The notes below the pieces were generated by a model, which saw only the letters and a list, made by a program, of their open reading frames with translations, was not told where the DNA came from and ran no database searches. The position numbers were made by a program, and so were the translations under genes. A DNA stretch of 23,425 bases, from assembly GCA_027314825.1 (NCBI GenBank), contig DAHVAB010000005.1, positions 1-23,425 of the forward strand, in the 5' to 3' direction. This DNA comes from Solirubrobacterales bacterium. Its GTDB lineage: Bacteria > Actinomycetota > Thermoleophilia > Solirubrobacterales > Solirubrobacteraceae. This document shows, in pieces, positions 7,114-16,404 of this stretch (position 1 is the first letter of the stretch; every line of letters begins with the position of its first letter).

Positions 7114-9027
7114 GTGAGAATGGCGGATCGACGCAGCACGACCGAGATGAGCAACGGCACCGAGCCGCGCGAGCGCGACGTCGTCGCGCTCGCAGTGATG
7201 ATCAACCGAATGGAGGGGGTCGTGCGCAAGATGACCAACACCCTTTTTCGGACGGCCCGCTCGACGGTGCTCAACACCGCTCGGGACTTCTCCTGCTGCG
7301 TTGTCAGCGCGAATCACGAGCTGCTCGCGATGGGCGAGTCGCTTCCGATCCATGTGATCAGCGGGCCCGACCTCATCAGTCGCTGGCTGACCGAGCTGCA
7401 CCACGATCTGCGGCGGGGCGATGCATTCCTCCACAACTCCCCTTACCACGGCAACTCGCATGCCGGGGACCATTGCATCGTCGTGCCGGTAATCGACGAG
7501 CAGGGGGTGCACCGGGCGACGGCATTGGTGAAGGCGCACATGGCGGACATCGGCAACTCTGAGCCGACCACTCTCACCGCGACGGCGCGCGACGTCTACG
7601 AGGAGGGAGCCCTCATCTTCCCGTGCGTCAAGATTCAGGAGGGATACCGCGATATCGGTGACGTGATACGCATGTGCGAAACGCGCATCCGGGTGCCCGA
7701 GGACTGGTACGGAGACTATCTCGGCATGATCGGGGCGGCACGCGTCGGCGAGCGCGAGATGCTGAGGATCGGCGAGGAGGTCGGCTGGGACGCGTTCGAG
7801 CGCTACGTCGCCGACTGGCTGGACTACAGCGAGGAGCGGATTCGAGCGACAATCAGGACGCTGCCCGCGGGCCGGCGCACCGGATATGACATCCACGACG
7901 CGGTCCCGCTACGCGGTGTCGAGAACGGCGTGCAGCTGCAGGCGACCGTGACTGTCGACCCATCGGCCGGCGTGATCGAGATCGACCTCCGCGACAACCC
8001 CGACTGCCTGCCATGTGGCATCAACCTCACACAGTCCACCTCTCAGACCGGAGCTCTGATAGGGGTGTTCAACAGCATCGACCACACCCTGCCGCGCAAC
8101 ACCGGCAGCGCCCGGGCGATCAACATCCTGCTGAGGGAGAACTGCTGCATGGGAATCCCCGTGCATCCCGCCAGCTGCTCGATGGCGACCTCCGGGCTTT
8201 CCGAGCGGCTCGCCGGGATCGTCCAGCGCACACTCGCCGAGTTCCAGGACGGGATCGGGATGGCCTCGACGGGTCCCGAGTGCCCGCCCGCGACCGCTGG
8301 GCTCTCCGGACGCGACCCGCGGAACGGCAATGCGCGTTTCGTCGACATGATGATTCTCGGCAACTCCGGTGGCGCCGGGCACCCGCACGGCGACGGATGG
8401 CTGACGAACGGCGAGACGAGCGATGGCGGGTCCATGATGCGTGACAGCACTGAGGTGCTCGAGCTGCTGCGCCCGATCCGGGTCTGGTCGGATCGGATCG
8501 TCCCAGACACCGAGGGCGCAGGCCGGTTCCGCGGCGCCCCGTCGCTGTACGTCGAGTACGGCCCGGTCGAGACGGAGCTCGAGGTCCTCTACGCCGCCGA
8601 CGGCACCGTCAATCCGGCCCTCGGCACGCGAGGCGGCGAGTCAGGGGCGCTGGTGAGGCCGTTCATGCGCAAGGCAGACGGCGAGATCGTCGCCTTGCAA
8701 GCGTGGACGCGCGTGGTGCTCGAGCCTGGCGAGACGATCGTGTCCATCTCCTCGGGCGGTGGCGGCTACGGCCCTCCCGTCGAGCGCGACCCCGACCACG
8801 TGCGGCGCGACGTGTTGGAAGGCTGGATCAGCGAGCAGCGTGCGAGCGCCGTCTACGGCGTGGTGCTGGCGTCCGACGGCAGCATCGATCTCGAGGCGAC
8901 GGCCGCGCGTCGCGCAGCCCTCGCAGAGGGAGACGACGGGAGCGCGGCAACGCGGCTCGAGGACTCCGTGATGCGCCTGCTTGAGCCTGGCGTGCGCCTC
9001 TGGCCCACACGTGGTCCGACCGCCTGA
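7114..9027 (+). CDS. hyuB: Hydantoinase/oxoprolinase family protein, subunit B
   Basis: Partner subunit of HyuA, 637 residues from GTG 7114; an ATG two codons on (7120) is an alternative. Typical HyuB elements appear in order: the N-terminal helix before TLFRTARSTVLNTARDFSC, MGESLPIHVISGP, GDAFLHNSPYHGNSHAGDH, the acidic DVYEEGALIFPCVKI region, the NPDC...GINLTQST block, and the glycine-rich SISSGGGGYGPP near the C-terminus. In lactamase and hydantoinase members the two subunits form a complex in which A handles ATP-dependent activation and B contributes the hydrolytic half. Only 13 bp separate it from hyuA, and its 3' end overlaps the MFS gene, so all three are co-transcribed. The family is certain; the chemistry could be hydrolysis or, less likely here, carboxylation. 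Confidence 0.93.
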   Translation: MRMADRRSTTEMSNGTEPRERDVVALAVMINRMEGVVRKMTNTLFRTARSTVLNTARDFSCCVVSANHELLAMGESLPIHVISGPDLISRWLTELHHDLRRGDAFLHNSPYHGNSHAGDHCIVVPVIDEQGVHRATALVKAHMADIGNSEPTTLTATARDVYEEGALIFPCVKIQEGYRDIGDVIRMCETRIRVPEDWYGDYLGMIGAARVGEREMLRIGEEVGWDAFERYVADWLDYSEERIRATIRTLPAGRRTGYDIHDAVPLRGVENGVQLQATVTVDPSAGVIEIDLRDNPDCLPCGINLTQSTSQTGALIGVFNSIDHTLPRNTGSARAINILLRENCCMGIPVHPASCSMATSGLSERLAGIVQRTLAEFQDGIGMASTGPECPPATAGLSGRDPRNGNARFVDMMILGNSGGAGHPHGDGWLTNGETSDGGSMMRDSTEVLELLRPIRVWSDRIVPDTEGAGRFRGAPSLYVEYGPVETELEVLYAADGTVNPALGTRGGESGALVRPFMRKADGEIVALQAWTRVVLEPGETIVSISSGGGGYGPPVERDPDHVRRDVLEGWISEQRASAVYGVVLASDGSIDLEATAARRAALAEGDDGSAATRLEDSVMRLLEPGVRLWPTRGPTA

Positions 9028-10261
9028 GCCTGCGGCGCAGCAGAATCGGAGCCCGAACGCTCGGCCTTCGCGCGGGCTGATTGCGCTGATCGCGGCGCTG
9101 CTGTTCCTTGAGGCCGTGTTCTTCACGCTGCTCGCGCCGCTGGTGCCCGACCTCAGGCACCAGCTGCACCTCTCCACCGCGCAGGCCGGCCTCCTCGTCG
9201 CGATGTACGGCCTCGGCGGCATCGCCGCCGCGATCCCCACCACCGCGTTCGCAGCACACGCGAACGTCCGGGCGACGGCACTGCTCGGGCTCGCGATATT
9301 CGTCGCGACAAGCCTGCTCTTCGGTTTCGCCCACAGTTATTCACTGCTGGTGATCGCGCGACTCGGGCAGGGAATCGGAGGGGTCGCGTGCTGGACCGGT
9401 GGCATGGTGTGGCTGCTAGAGGTTGCGCCGGTGACGCAGAGAGGCGAACTGGTCGGCATCGGCTTCGGCGTCGCGGAGGCGGGGGCGATCCTTGGGCCGG
9501 TTCTCGGCGGCGCAGCCGCAGCCGCCGGCCGTGCGCCCATGTTCGCCGCGATCGCCGGCGGATCACTGCTGCTCTGCCTTCCGACGATCCGTATGCCGGC
9601 CCCGTCCACGGGCACGCGCCGGCCGCTGCTGCTGAGGCGCACGCTCGCCTCCAAACGCATACGCACCACGATGTGGCTGTCGGCTGTGCCTGCAACCGTG
9701 CTCGGCGCGATCGGCGTGCTCGGCCCGCTCCAGCTGCACAGGCTCGGGGCGGGACCGGGCGAGATCGCAATCATCTTCGGCGTCGCCGCTGGCGCAGGCG
9801 TGCTCGTGCGCCCACTCATCGGACGACTCTCTGACAGACGAGGGCCCCTTCTGCCGATCAAGCTTGGCGTCCTACTCAGCCTTCCGACCGTGCTTGTCAC
9901 TCCGCTTCCCGGCAGCGCCTGGCTCGCGGCCACCATCGTGATCGCCGTGCTGCTCTGCATCGGCATCTTCTGGCCGCCACTCATGTCGCTTCTCTCCGAT
10001 GCATGCATCGAAAGCGGCGCCAGCCAGGTGACTGCCGTTGCTGTGATGAACCTCGCATGGCCGCCGGGAGCGATCGTGGGAGCTGCCGCCGGCGGCGCGA
10101 TCGCGCAGGCAGCAGGCCAACCGGTCGCATACATCGCGATGGGAGCCATGCTGGTTGCCGCGCTGCTGGCGCTGCCCGGATTGCGCGTCAGCGAGCCGGA
10201 GCCGCCGACGTCGCCGGCCTCACCCTTGCCGAGCGCGTTGAGCCGCGCTCCCGAGAGTTGA
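9011..10261 (+). CDS. MFS transporter (12-TM type)
   Basis: Integral membrane carrier of the major facilitator superfamily, 416 residues from GTG 9011; an earlier in-frame TTG at 8981 would add 10 residues. Either start overlaps the end of hyuB, indicating translational coupling. Roughly twelve hydrophobic stretches are visible, beginning with LIALIAALLFLEAVFFTLLAPLVPDL. The motif between TM2 and TM3 is only weakly like the MFS A-motif, but RPLIGRLSDRRG between TM8 and TM9 is a good copy. The C-terminus (EPEPPTSPASPLPSALS) is a polar tail. Its place in the hyu operon suggests import of the cyclic amide or export of a product or intermediate; direction cannot be read from sequence. Confidence 0.9.
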   Translation: MVRPPEPAAQQNRSPNARPSRGLIALIAALLFLEAVFFTLLAPLVPDLRHQLHLSTAQAGLLVAMYGLGGIAAAIPTTAFAAHANVRATALLGLAIFVATSLLFGFAHSYSLLVIARLGQGIGGVACWTGGMVWLLEVAPVTQRGELVGIGFGVAEAGAILGPVLGGAAAAAGRAPMFAAIAGGSLLLCLPTIRMPAPSTGTRRPLLLRRTLASKRIRTTMWLSAVPATVLGAIGVLGPLQLHRLGAGPGEIAIIFGVAAGAGVLVRPLIGRLSDRRGPLLPIKLGVLLSLPTVLVTPLPGSAWLAATIVIAVLLCIGIFWPPLMSLLSDACIESGASQVTAVAVMNLAWPPGAIVGAAAGGAIAQAAGQPVAYIAMGAMLVAALLALPGLRVSEPEPPTSPASPLPSALSRAPES

Positions 10262-10507
10262 CTGCGCGAGCAAGAAGGCCGCGGGTGCGGCGGCGAGCCC
10301 GGCCGGCCGCAGGCGCGGCGGCAAACCCAGCGGCAGACCCAGGCGCGGGCGCAGGCGCACCGGCAAACCCAGGCGCGGACGCGGCGGCACACCCGGCGGC
10401 AGGCCCAGGCGCGGGCGCGGCGGCAAACCCAGGCGCGGACGCAGGCGCGGACGCAGGCGCGGGCGCAGCGAAAGGCGCGGCCGCAGGCCACCAATGAGGC
10501 ACGCCGA
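10262..10507. repeat. GC-rich imperfect tandem repeat between convergent genes
   Basis: The gap between the MFS gene (+) and the ABC ATPase (-) is largely a degenerate array built on 6-bp GGCGCR-like steps, from about 10306 to 10480. A longer unit starting CGGCARACCCAGGCGCGG recurs at 10331, 10361 and 10421, with a variant at 10397, giving spacings that are multiples of six (30, 36, 24). Both strands have open frames through it (PGADAGAG-like or APASAP-like), but these are compositional. It may slow or separate convergent transcription. No standard terminator was seen. Confidence 0.7.
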
Positions 10508-11721
10508 TCACTGCCCCAGCCCCTGGTGACTTACCTCGCCGGCGGGCGCCGCATCTGCATCCGACTCCCCGTTCGGGGGCTCGTCGGCCATAGTGTCGGC
10601 CAGCGGCGCCGGGCTGGCACCCGGTCGCGGCGCCACCCCGATCGCGCGCTCCGCGCGGGCGCCCGGCGTCGCGGCACGTGGGGGAAGCCCGACCTCCCCC
10701 GGGAAGTGGCAGGCAGCCCAGTGGCGCGCGTCAAGCTCTCGCAGCGGCGGGCGCTCCCGCTTGCATACCTCACGACCGCGCCCCACCGGGCATCGAGGCT
10801 CGAACGGGCAGCCGGCTGGCCGTTCGGTCAGCGAGGCCACCTCGCCGATCAGCTGCGGCCGCGCGACGCGACGCTCGCGTCCGCCCAGCGCCGGCACTGG
10901 AACAGCTGAGAGCAACGAGAACGAGTAGGGATGAAGCGGCCTGCGAAAGAGCGTCTCGCGCTCAGCCAGCTCAACGACCTGCCCGAGGTAGAGGACGGCC
11001 ACGCGGTCGCAGAAGTACTCCGCAACGGCGAGATCGTGCGTGATGAAGACATAGCTGAGTCCATGCTCGAGCTGCAAGCGTCGCAGCAGGTTGAGGACCT
11101 GCGCCTGCACGGAGACGTCGAGCGCCGATATGGGCTCATCGAGGATCGCGACCTCGGGGCGAAGCACGAAGGCCCGCGCGATCCCGATCCTCTGGCGCTG
11201 CCCTCCGGAGAAGGCATGCGGTGGCCGCTGGGCCTGCTCGGGCGTGAGCCCCACCTCCGAGAGAACCTCGATTGCCGCCCGCCGGCGCTCGTCGCGGTCG
11301 CCGATCCCGTGCACGAGCAACGGCTCTTCGACGATCGCGCGCGCGCTCATCCGGGGGTCGAGCGACGCGAACGGGTCTTGGAAGACAAACTGCAGACGGC
11401 GGCGGACCGCTCGCAGCGCATCGCGATCGAGCGTGGCGAGATCGACCTCGTCGAAGAGCACCCGGCCGCCGCTCGGCTCCAGCAGACGCAACAGACAGCG
11501 CGCCAGGGTCGACTTGCCGCAGCCGGACTCGCCGACGAGGCCGAAGGTCTCGCCACGACGCACCCCGAGCGAGACATCGTCGAGCACAATCGCCTGCTGT
11601 GCCGATCTGCCGAGCCGGTTCCCACCGGGTGCCGCGAAGCTCTTGTATAGGTGCTCCGCCTGGAGAATGAGCTCGCCGCCACCTTCGGTGGCGACATCGC
11701 CGTTCATCCGCTGCTCCCCAT

Positions 11722-11725
<4 letters not shown>
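10508..11725 (-). CDS. Oligopeptide/dipeptide-type ABC transporter ATPase (DppF/OppF-like)
   Basis: Cytoplasmic ATPase of 405 residues, longer than the usual 320-340 because of a polar C-terminal tail of about 60 residues. Walker A is GESGCGKST (65-73), the signature FSGGQRQR starts at 172, Walker B is VAILDEP (192-198) with Glu197, and the switch His is His230. The C-terminal oligopeptide-transporter domain has its cysteine set (GCPFEPRCPVG, VCKR, AACHFP), which in relatives can hold an iron-sulfur cluster. The start ATG overlaps the stop of the preceding ATPase gene by 4 bp. With the second ATPase and two permeases it would power uptake delivered by the binding protein at 16405-18129. The imported compound is unknown; peptide-type carriers often take small amides, opines or glutathione-like molecules. 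Confidence 0.92.
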
Positions 11726-12831
<1,106 letters not shown>

Positions 12832-12833
12832 CG

Positions 12834-13859
12834 CTATGCGGTGGTCACCGACTTCACGCGTACGCGTGGGTCGATCACGGCGTAGAGGAGGTCGACAGCA
12901 AGGTTGACCAGCACGAACATGACGGCACTGAGCAGCACGAATGTCTGGACGACCGAGAAGTCCTGCTTGAGGATCGCTTCATAGACAAGCGACCCCACAC
13001 CCGGCCAGTTGAACACCTTTTCCACAAGGACGCTGCCCGCCAGGAATTCGCCCAGCACCAGGCCGCCGGCGGTCAGCGTCGGCAGGAAGGCGTTGGGGAG
13101 CGCATGGCGACGGAAGGCCGTCCAACGGCGCAGCCCCTTGCCGCGCGCAACCGTGATGAAGGGCTCGCGCGAGACCTCCAGCAGGTTCGCTCGCAGCAGC
13201 CGCACCAGGAAGGCGAAGTTCGCCATGCCCAGCGCGAGCCCGGGCAGCACGAGATGTTCGAGCGCTTCCAGGAACTTCCCCGGTTCGCCGGCGAGCAGCG
13301 CATCGACCGTGTACAGATGGGTGACGGCAGGCGGCGGCAGGACCTGGGCGCCAAGCCTGCCTTCCGGGCCGGGGAGAATCTTCAGGATCGAGAAGAAGAC
13401 GATCAGGAGGATCAGCGACACGAAGAAGGGCGGAGTGCCGAAGCCCAGGTAGGCGATCCCCCGCACGATCCGGTCGGCGATGGGGCGGCGGCGGTAGGTG
13501 ACCAGCAGCGCCAGGCCGACCGAGGCGAGCATGGTGATGAGGAACGCGAACAACGCAAGCTCGATCGTCGCCGGCACCCGTTCGCCGATCAGCGTCCTCA
13601 CCTGGGCGCCCTCGCTGTATGAGTAGCCCCACTGGCCTTGAAAGAAGTGGCTGATGTAGCGCCAATACTGAACGTAGATCGGCTTATAGAGACCGAGCTG
13701 CGCGTTGAGGGCGTGGACGGTCGAGCGGGGCGCGAGCGGGCCGAGGATCAGCCGGGCGGGGTTCCCGGGCAGGACGCGCATGATCACGAACGCGATGATC
13801 GACGCCCCGAAGATCGCTCCAAGCGATCCGAGCAGGCGCCGGGACACAACTCCGCTCAT
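12834..13859 (-). CDS. ABC transporter permease, DppB/OppB type
   Basis: Inner-membrane permease of 341 residues. The N-terminus (RRLLGSLGAIFGASIIAFVIMRVLPG, split by one turn) is the hallmark of the B-type subunit with its first transmembrane helix. The remaining helices frame a cytoplasmic EAA-like loop (RANLLEVSREPFITVARGKGL, interrupted normally), where the ATPases dock. The C-terminus shows VLVEKVFNWPGVGSL and the final DLLYAVIDPRVR, both typical. The start ATG at 13859 has a G-run (GGGGGG) about 6 bases upstream and lies 13 bp after the C-type permease. Having the B-type gene second rather than first is unusual for this transporter class. Confidence 0.92.
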   Translation of the reverse strand: MSGVVSRRLLGSLGAIFGASIIAFVIMRVLPGNPARLILGPLAPRSTVHALNAQLGLYKPIYVQYWRYISHFFQGQWGYSYSEGAQVRTLIGERVPATIELALFAFLITMLASVGLALLVTYRRRPIADRIVRGIAYLGFGTPPFFVSLILLIVFFSILKILPGPEGRLGAQVLPPPAVTHLYTVDALLAGEPGKFLEALEHLVLPGLALGMANFAFLVRLLRANLLEVSREPFITVARGKGLRRWTAFRRHALPNAFLPTLTAGGLVLGEFLAGSVLVEKVFNWPGVGSLVYEAILKQDFSVVQTFVLLSAVMFVLVNLAVDLLYAVIDPRVRVKSVTTA

Positions 13860-13872
13860 CGCTTGCCCCCCA

Positions 13873-14796
13873 TCAGCCGCGCCGCCCTGAGCTACGGGGA
13901 TCGAGCACGTCGCGCAGTCGGTCGGAGAGCATGCTCGCGGCCGTGACCGTGGTCAGCAGCGCCACGCCTGGAAAGACGCTCACCCACCACTGCCCGGTCA
14001 GCGAGTATGTAAGGCCGTCGGTGATCATGGCGCCCCACTCCGGCGTCGGGATCTGGGCGCCCAGCCCCAGGAAGCTGAGCCCGGCGAGCAACAGGACCGC
14101 GTAGGCGAAGCCTGCTGAGATCTGGATGGCCAGGGTCGGCATCACGTGCGGGACCACGTGCCGGAAGATGATCCGCTTACGGCTCGCCCCGATCGCATGC
14201 GCAGCCTCAATGAACGGCAGCGAGCGGATCCTGATCGCGTCGCTTCGCACCAGACGCGCGTACCAGGGTATGAGGACGATCGTCGAGCCTATGGCGGCCG
14301 TCCTGAGCCCTACGCCCAGGCCAACGGTGACCGCCATCGCAAGTATGAGCGGTGGGAAGGCGAGGATCGCGTCCATCACACGCATCAGAACCGTGTCGCT
14401 CGCTCCAGCGATCGTTCCCGCGACCAACCCGATCAGGCCCCCGACCAGCGCTCCGACGACGGCGATCAGGGTGCCGTCCAGAAGGGAGATACGGGCGCCT
14501 TCGGCCACTCGCGCGAAGATGTCGCGCCCGAACTGGTCGGTGCCCATCGGGTGAGCCAGAGATGGTGCCTGCAACGAGGCGACCAGGTTCTGCGCATCCG
14601 CGCTCTGCCCCCACACCAGCGGCGCGATGATCGCGAAGAGCAGCATCGCCGTCAGCACGAGCGCGGGTACAGCCAGCCGGCGATCGCCAAGCACCGCGGA
14701 GAGCAGCCAGCGCAGGCCACCCCTGCGGGTGGCGACCGCCGGCATCTCCGCGACGATGCCGTCATTCGCCGCAAGCGTTAACGGCCCGCTGCTCAT
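13873..14796 (-). CDS. ABC transporter permease, DppC/OppC type
   Basis: Inner-membrane permease of 307 residues and first gene of the minus-strand transporter operon. Signatures of the C-type subunit: the N-terminal cytoplasmic stretch before the first helix (ALVLTAMLLFAIIAPLVWG), HPMGTDQFGRDIFARV after it, the EAA loop (EAAHAIGASRKRIIFRHVVPH) near residue 200, and SFLGLGAQIPTPEWGAMI toward the end. The ATG at 14796 has GAGGGA about 8-10 bases upstream. The 153-bp divergent gap to the BKACE gene contains two CGATATA boxes. Operon order is C, B, D, F, with tight spacing or overlaps throughout. Confidence 0.92.
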   Translation of the reverse strand: MSSGPLTLAANDGIVAEMPAVATRRGGLRWLLSAVLGDRRLAVPALVLTAMLLFAIIAPLVWGQSADAQNLVASLQAPSLAHPMGTDQFGRDIFARVAEGARISLLDGTLIAVVGALVGGLIGLVAGTIAGASDTVLMRVMDAILAFPPLILAMAVTVGLGVGLRTAAIGSTIVLIPWYARLVRSDAIRIRSLPFIEAAHAIGASRKRIIFRHVVPHVMPTLAIQISAGFAYAVLLLAGLSFLGLGAQIPTPEWGAMITDGLTYSLTGQWWVSVFPGVALLTTVTAASMLSDRLRDVLDPRSSGRRG

Positions 14797-14825
14797 CTTC
14801 CACTCTTCCCTCGCCTACCGTCTCG

Positions 14826-14856
14826 TTCGATATATCCGCTGCGCGTACGATATATT
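14826..14856. promoter_or_regulatory. Site B: twin CGATATA boxes between ABC operon and BKACE
   Basis: Two direct copies of CGATATAT start at 14828 and 14848, exactly 20 bp (about two helical turns) apart, in a short divergent gap. The second copy includes TATATT (14851-14856), a good -10 for the BKACE direction, which would put the first copy over the -35 region. GTTCGATATATCCGCT (14825-14840) is nearly the same as site C. A regulator bound here could control both the transporter and the BKACE gene. Confidence 0.55.
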
Positions 14857-14914
14857 ACTCTCTCGCAGCCACTTGTCCAGCGCCCTGGCGGCGCTCGAAC
14901 GAAAGGGAGCACAC

Positions 14915-14953
14915 GTGATCGGCACAGTCAGCCGGAGGAGGCGCCGGCGATGA
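14915..14953 (+). CDS. Possible 12-residue arginine-rich leader peptide
   Basis: AAAGGGAG (14902-14909) stands 5 bases before a GTG that opens a 12-codon frame, MIGTVSRRRRRR. The frame ends in six consecutive Arg codons, two of them the rare AGG. Its TGA overlaps the BKACE ATG (ATGA), and the Arg codons contain the BKACE ribosome site GGAGGAGG. This geometry suits a translationally coupled leader. It could also be accidental, because a purine-rich ribosome site read in this frame gives Arg codons. Confidence 0.3.
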   Translation: MIGTVSRRRRRR

Positions 14954-15774
14954 GCGACGAGGTCATTCTCACCTGCGCGGTCGTCGGCGGGATCGTGACG
15001 GGCAACCCCAATCAAGCGAAAACTCGAGACGAGGTGATCAGCTCGGCCGTCCAGGCGGCCGAAGCCGGGGCGAGCGTGCTCCACATCCACGCCCGCAGCC
15101 CGAGCGGCGAGATCACCCAGGATCCCGAGGACTTTCTCGCAATCAAGGAGGGCGTCAGATCGGCGGTCGACGACATCGTCCTGAACTTCACGACCGGCGG
15201 GCAGCTGGGCATGACGCCACAGGAGCGGCGCCGCTCGCTGGAGGCGGGGCCGGAACTCGCCTCGCTCAACTGCGGCAGCATCAACTTCGGTCCCGGCGAG
15301 CAGATCTTCATCAACCCCAAACAGCTGATCGCCGACCTGGCCACCGAGATGGACGAACGCGGCGTGGTGCGCGAGTACGAGTGCTTCGACATCGGGATGG
15401 CGATCACAGCGCGGGAGCTGGCGCGATCGGCCCCGGGCGCTCCCGGGCTCATGCACATGGTGCTGGGGGTGATCGGTGGGGCGCCGGCGAGCGTCGACCT
15501 CATCACCACCTTCGAGCGGATCGTGCCGGAGGGCCTGCCCTGGATGGTGACCGCCGTCGGCCGGCAGAACTTCCCGATGATGGCGGTAACGCTCGCGCTC
15601 GGCGGGCACATCCGGACAGGGCTCGAGGACCTCTCCTACATCGCGCCGCATGAGTACGCCTCCTCCAACGCGCAACTGGTGGCGCGCGCGCGATCGCTGT
15701 GCGATGCGATCGGTCGCCCGGTCGCCACTCCGGCGCAGGCGCGCGAGATCCTGGGCATCGAAGGGACGCCATGA
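14950..15774 (+). CDS. Beta-keto acid cleavage enzyme (BKACE, DUF849)
   Basis: TIM-barrel zinc enzyme of 274 residues, normal for the family. BKACEs condense a beta-keto acid with acetyl-CoA and split the product to acetoacetate plus a new acyl-CoA; the first known member, Kce, uses 3-keto-5-aminohexanoate. Zinc ligands are visible as His45 and His47 (VLHIHAR) and Glu226 with Asp227 in GGHIRTGLED; Arg222 matches the catalytic-site Arg. NFTTGG (79-84) supplies the substrate loop. The ATG at 14950 follows GGAGGAGG (14934-14941) by 8 bases. It is divergent from the ABC operon and shares boxes with it. Acetoacetate from this step would suit the acetoacetyl-CoA synthetase at 18459-20426. The specific keto acid is unknown; side-chain selectivity needs modelling. 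Confidence 0.9.
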   Translation: MSDEVILTCAVVGGIVTGNPNQAKTRDEVISSAVQAAEAGASVLHIHARSPSGEITQDPEDFLAIKEGVRSAVDDIVLNFTTGGQLGMTPQERRRSLEAGPELASLNCGSINFGPGEQIFINPKQLIADLATEMDERGVVREYECFDIGMAITARELARSAPGAPGLMHMVLGVIGGAPASVDLITTFERIVPEGLPWMVTAVGRQNFPMMAVTLALGGHIRTGLEDLSYIAPHEYASSNAQLVARARSLCDAIGRPVATPAQAREILGIEGTP

Positions 15775-15950
15775 GCGCCGGCGCCGCACGCGGCACAGAG
15801 AGATGGTGGGCTGGCGGAGATCGCGGTCCATACGTAAAGGAGCCCGTAGAAACCAGTGGTGCCTGCGGACGAAGCCACGCATATCGATCGGCTGATACGA
15901 AACCTAGCCGTGCGTGGCTCGCGTGTCAAGGACACCGGCCGCCCGGCGGC
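15775..15950. promoter_or_regulatory. Gap after BKACE with a 10-mer shared with site A
   Basis: ATATCGATCG at 15881-15890 is identical to 2255-2264 in site A. No gene, good terminator or promoter was otherwise recognised here. The bases just after the BKACE stop (GCGCCGGCGCCG) are a short palindromic GC stretch without a T-run. Confidence 0.3.
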
Positions 15951-16178
15951 CGGAAGGCGTCGCCCGGTGGCCGGAAGCCATCGTCCGATGCGCTCGCCCG
16001 GTGCACGGAAAGCGTCGCCCGGTGGCTGGACGGTGTCGCCCGATGCGCTCGCTCGGCACACGGAAGGCGTCGCCCTACGGCCGGAAGGCGTCGCCCAGCG
16101 CGGTCGCCCGGAGAGCGGAAGCCGTCGCTCGGTGACCGGGAGCCGTCGCTCGGTGACCGGGAGCGGTCATACGGTGGC
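15951..16178. repeat. 55-bp tandem repeat, each unit made of two related sub-elements (21 + 34 bp)
   Basis: Elements like CGGAAGGCGTCGCCCGGTGG start at 15951, 15972, 16006, 16027, 16061, 16082, 16116, 16137 and 16158. Their spacings run 21, 34, 21, 34, 21, 34, 21, 21, so the higher-order period is 55 bp with about four units. By hand alignment, units 1 and 2 agree at 45 of 55 bases and units 1 and 3 at 42 of 55. The fourth unit shifts to a plain 21-bp period. Because 55 is not a multiple of three the array is unlikely to be coding, although all frames are fairly open. It lies upstream of the binding-protein gene. Confidence 0.85.
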
Positions 16179-16235
16179 CACGTGTCTGACTTGCAGCCAA
16201 TGGGCACCGCAGCCGCCGCCGTTTCCAAGCCTGCA

Positions 16236-16269
16236 TGGTCTTGACCACCTGCCGCGCGAACTGTAGTGT
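16236..16269 (+). promoter_or_regulatory. Probable promoter of the binding-protein gene with an inverted repeat over the -35
   Basis: TTGACC (16241-16246) and TAGTGT (16264-16269) are separated by 17 bases, a good housekeeping-type layout. TGGTC-TT-GACCA (16236-16247) is a perfect inverted repeat covering the -35, a possible operator. Transcription would begin near 16276, leaving a leader of about 130 bases before the ATG at 16405. Confidence 0.45.
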
Positions 16270-16404
16270 TCTTATACCGACTGATTGTCTTGCATACGAC
16301 GACAGGACAGGTGCTGCAGCGAATCCCCGGTCGCCGGGCGACAGAGGCACTGCACCCTGGTTGCGCAAACCAAAGGGACTCCAAACAGGGAGGAAGAGGC
16401 CCAA

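Noticed and set aside
4989..9027. Acetone/acetophenone carboxylase
   Set aside because: HyuA/HyuB are homologous to its large subunits, but no small subunit gene is present and the neighbours point to amine chemistry; not fully excluded.
10188..10511. Ala/Pro-rich small protein on the minus strand
   Set aside because: The APASAP-like sequence is the direct product of the GGCGCR repeat, overlaps the MFS 3' end and has no support as a gene.
15951..16178. CRISPR array
   Set aside because: The repeated units abut each other with no unique spacers, and no cas gene is present.
15699..16266. Several overlapping plus and minus open frames over the 55-bp repeat
   Set aside because: All frames are open because of GC-rich repetition; the 55-bp period shifts frame each unit and no ribosome site fits.
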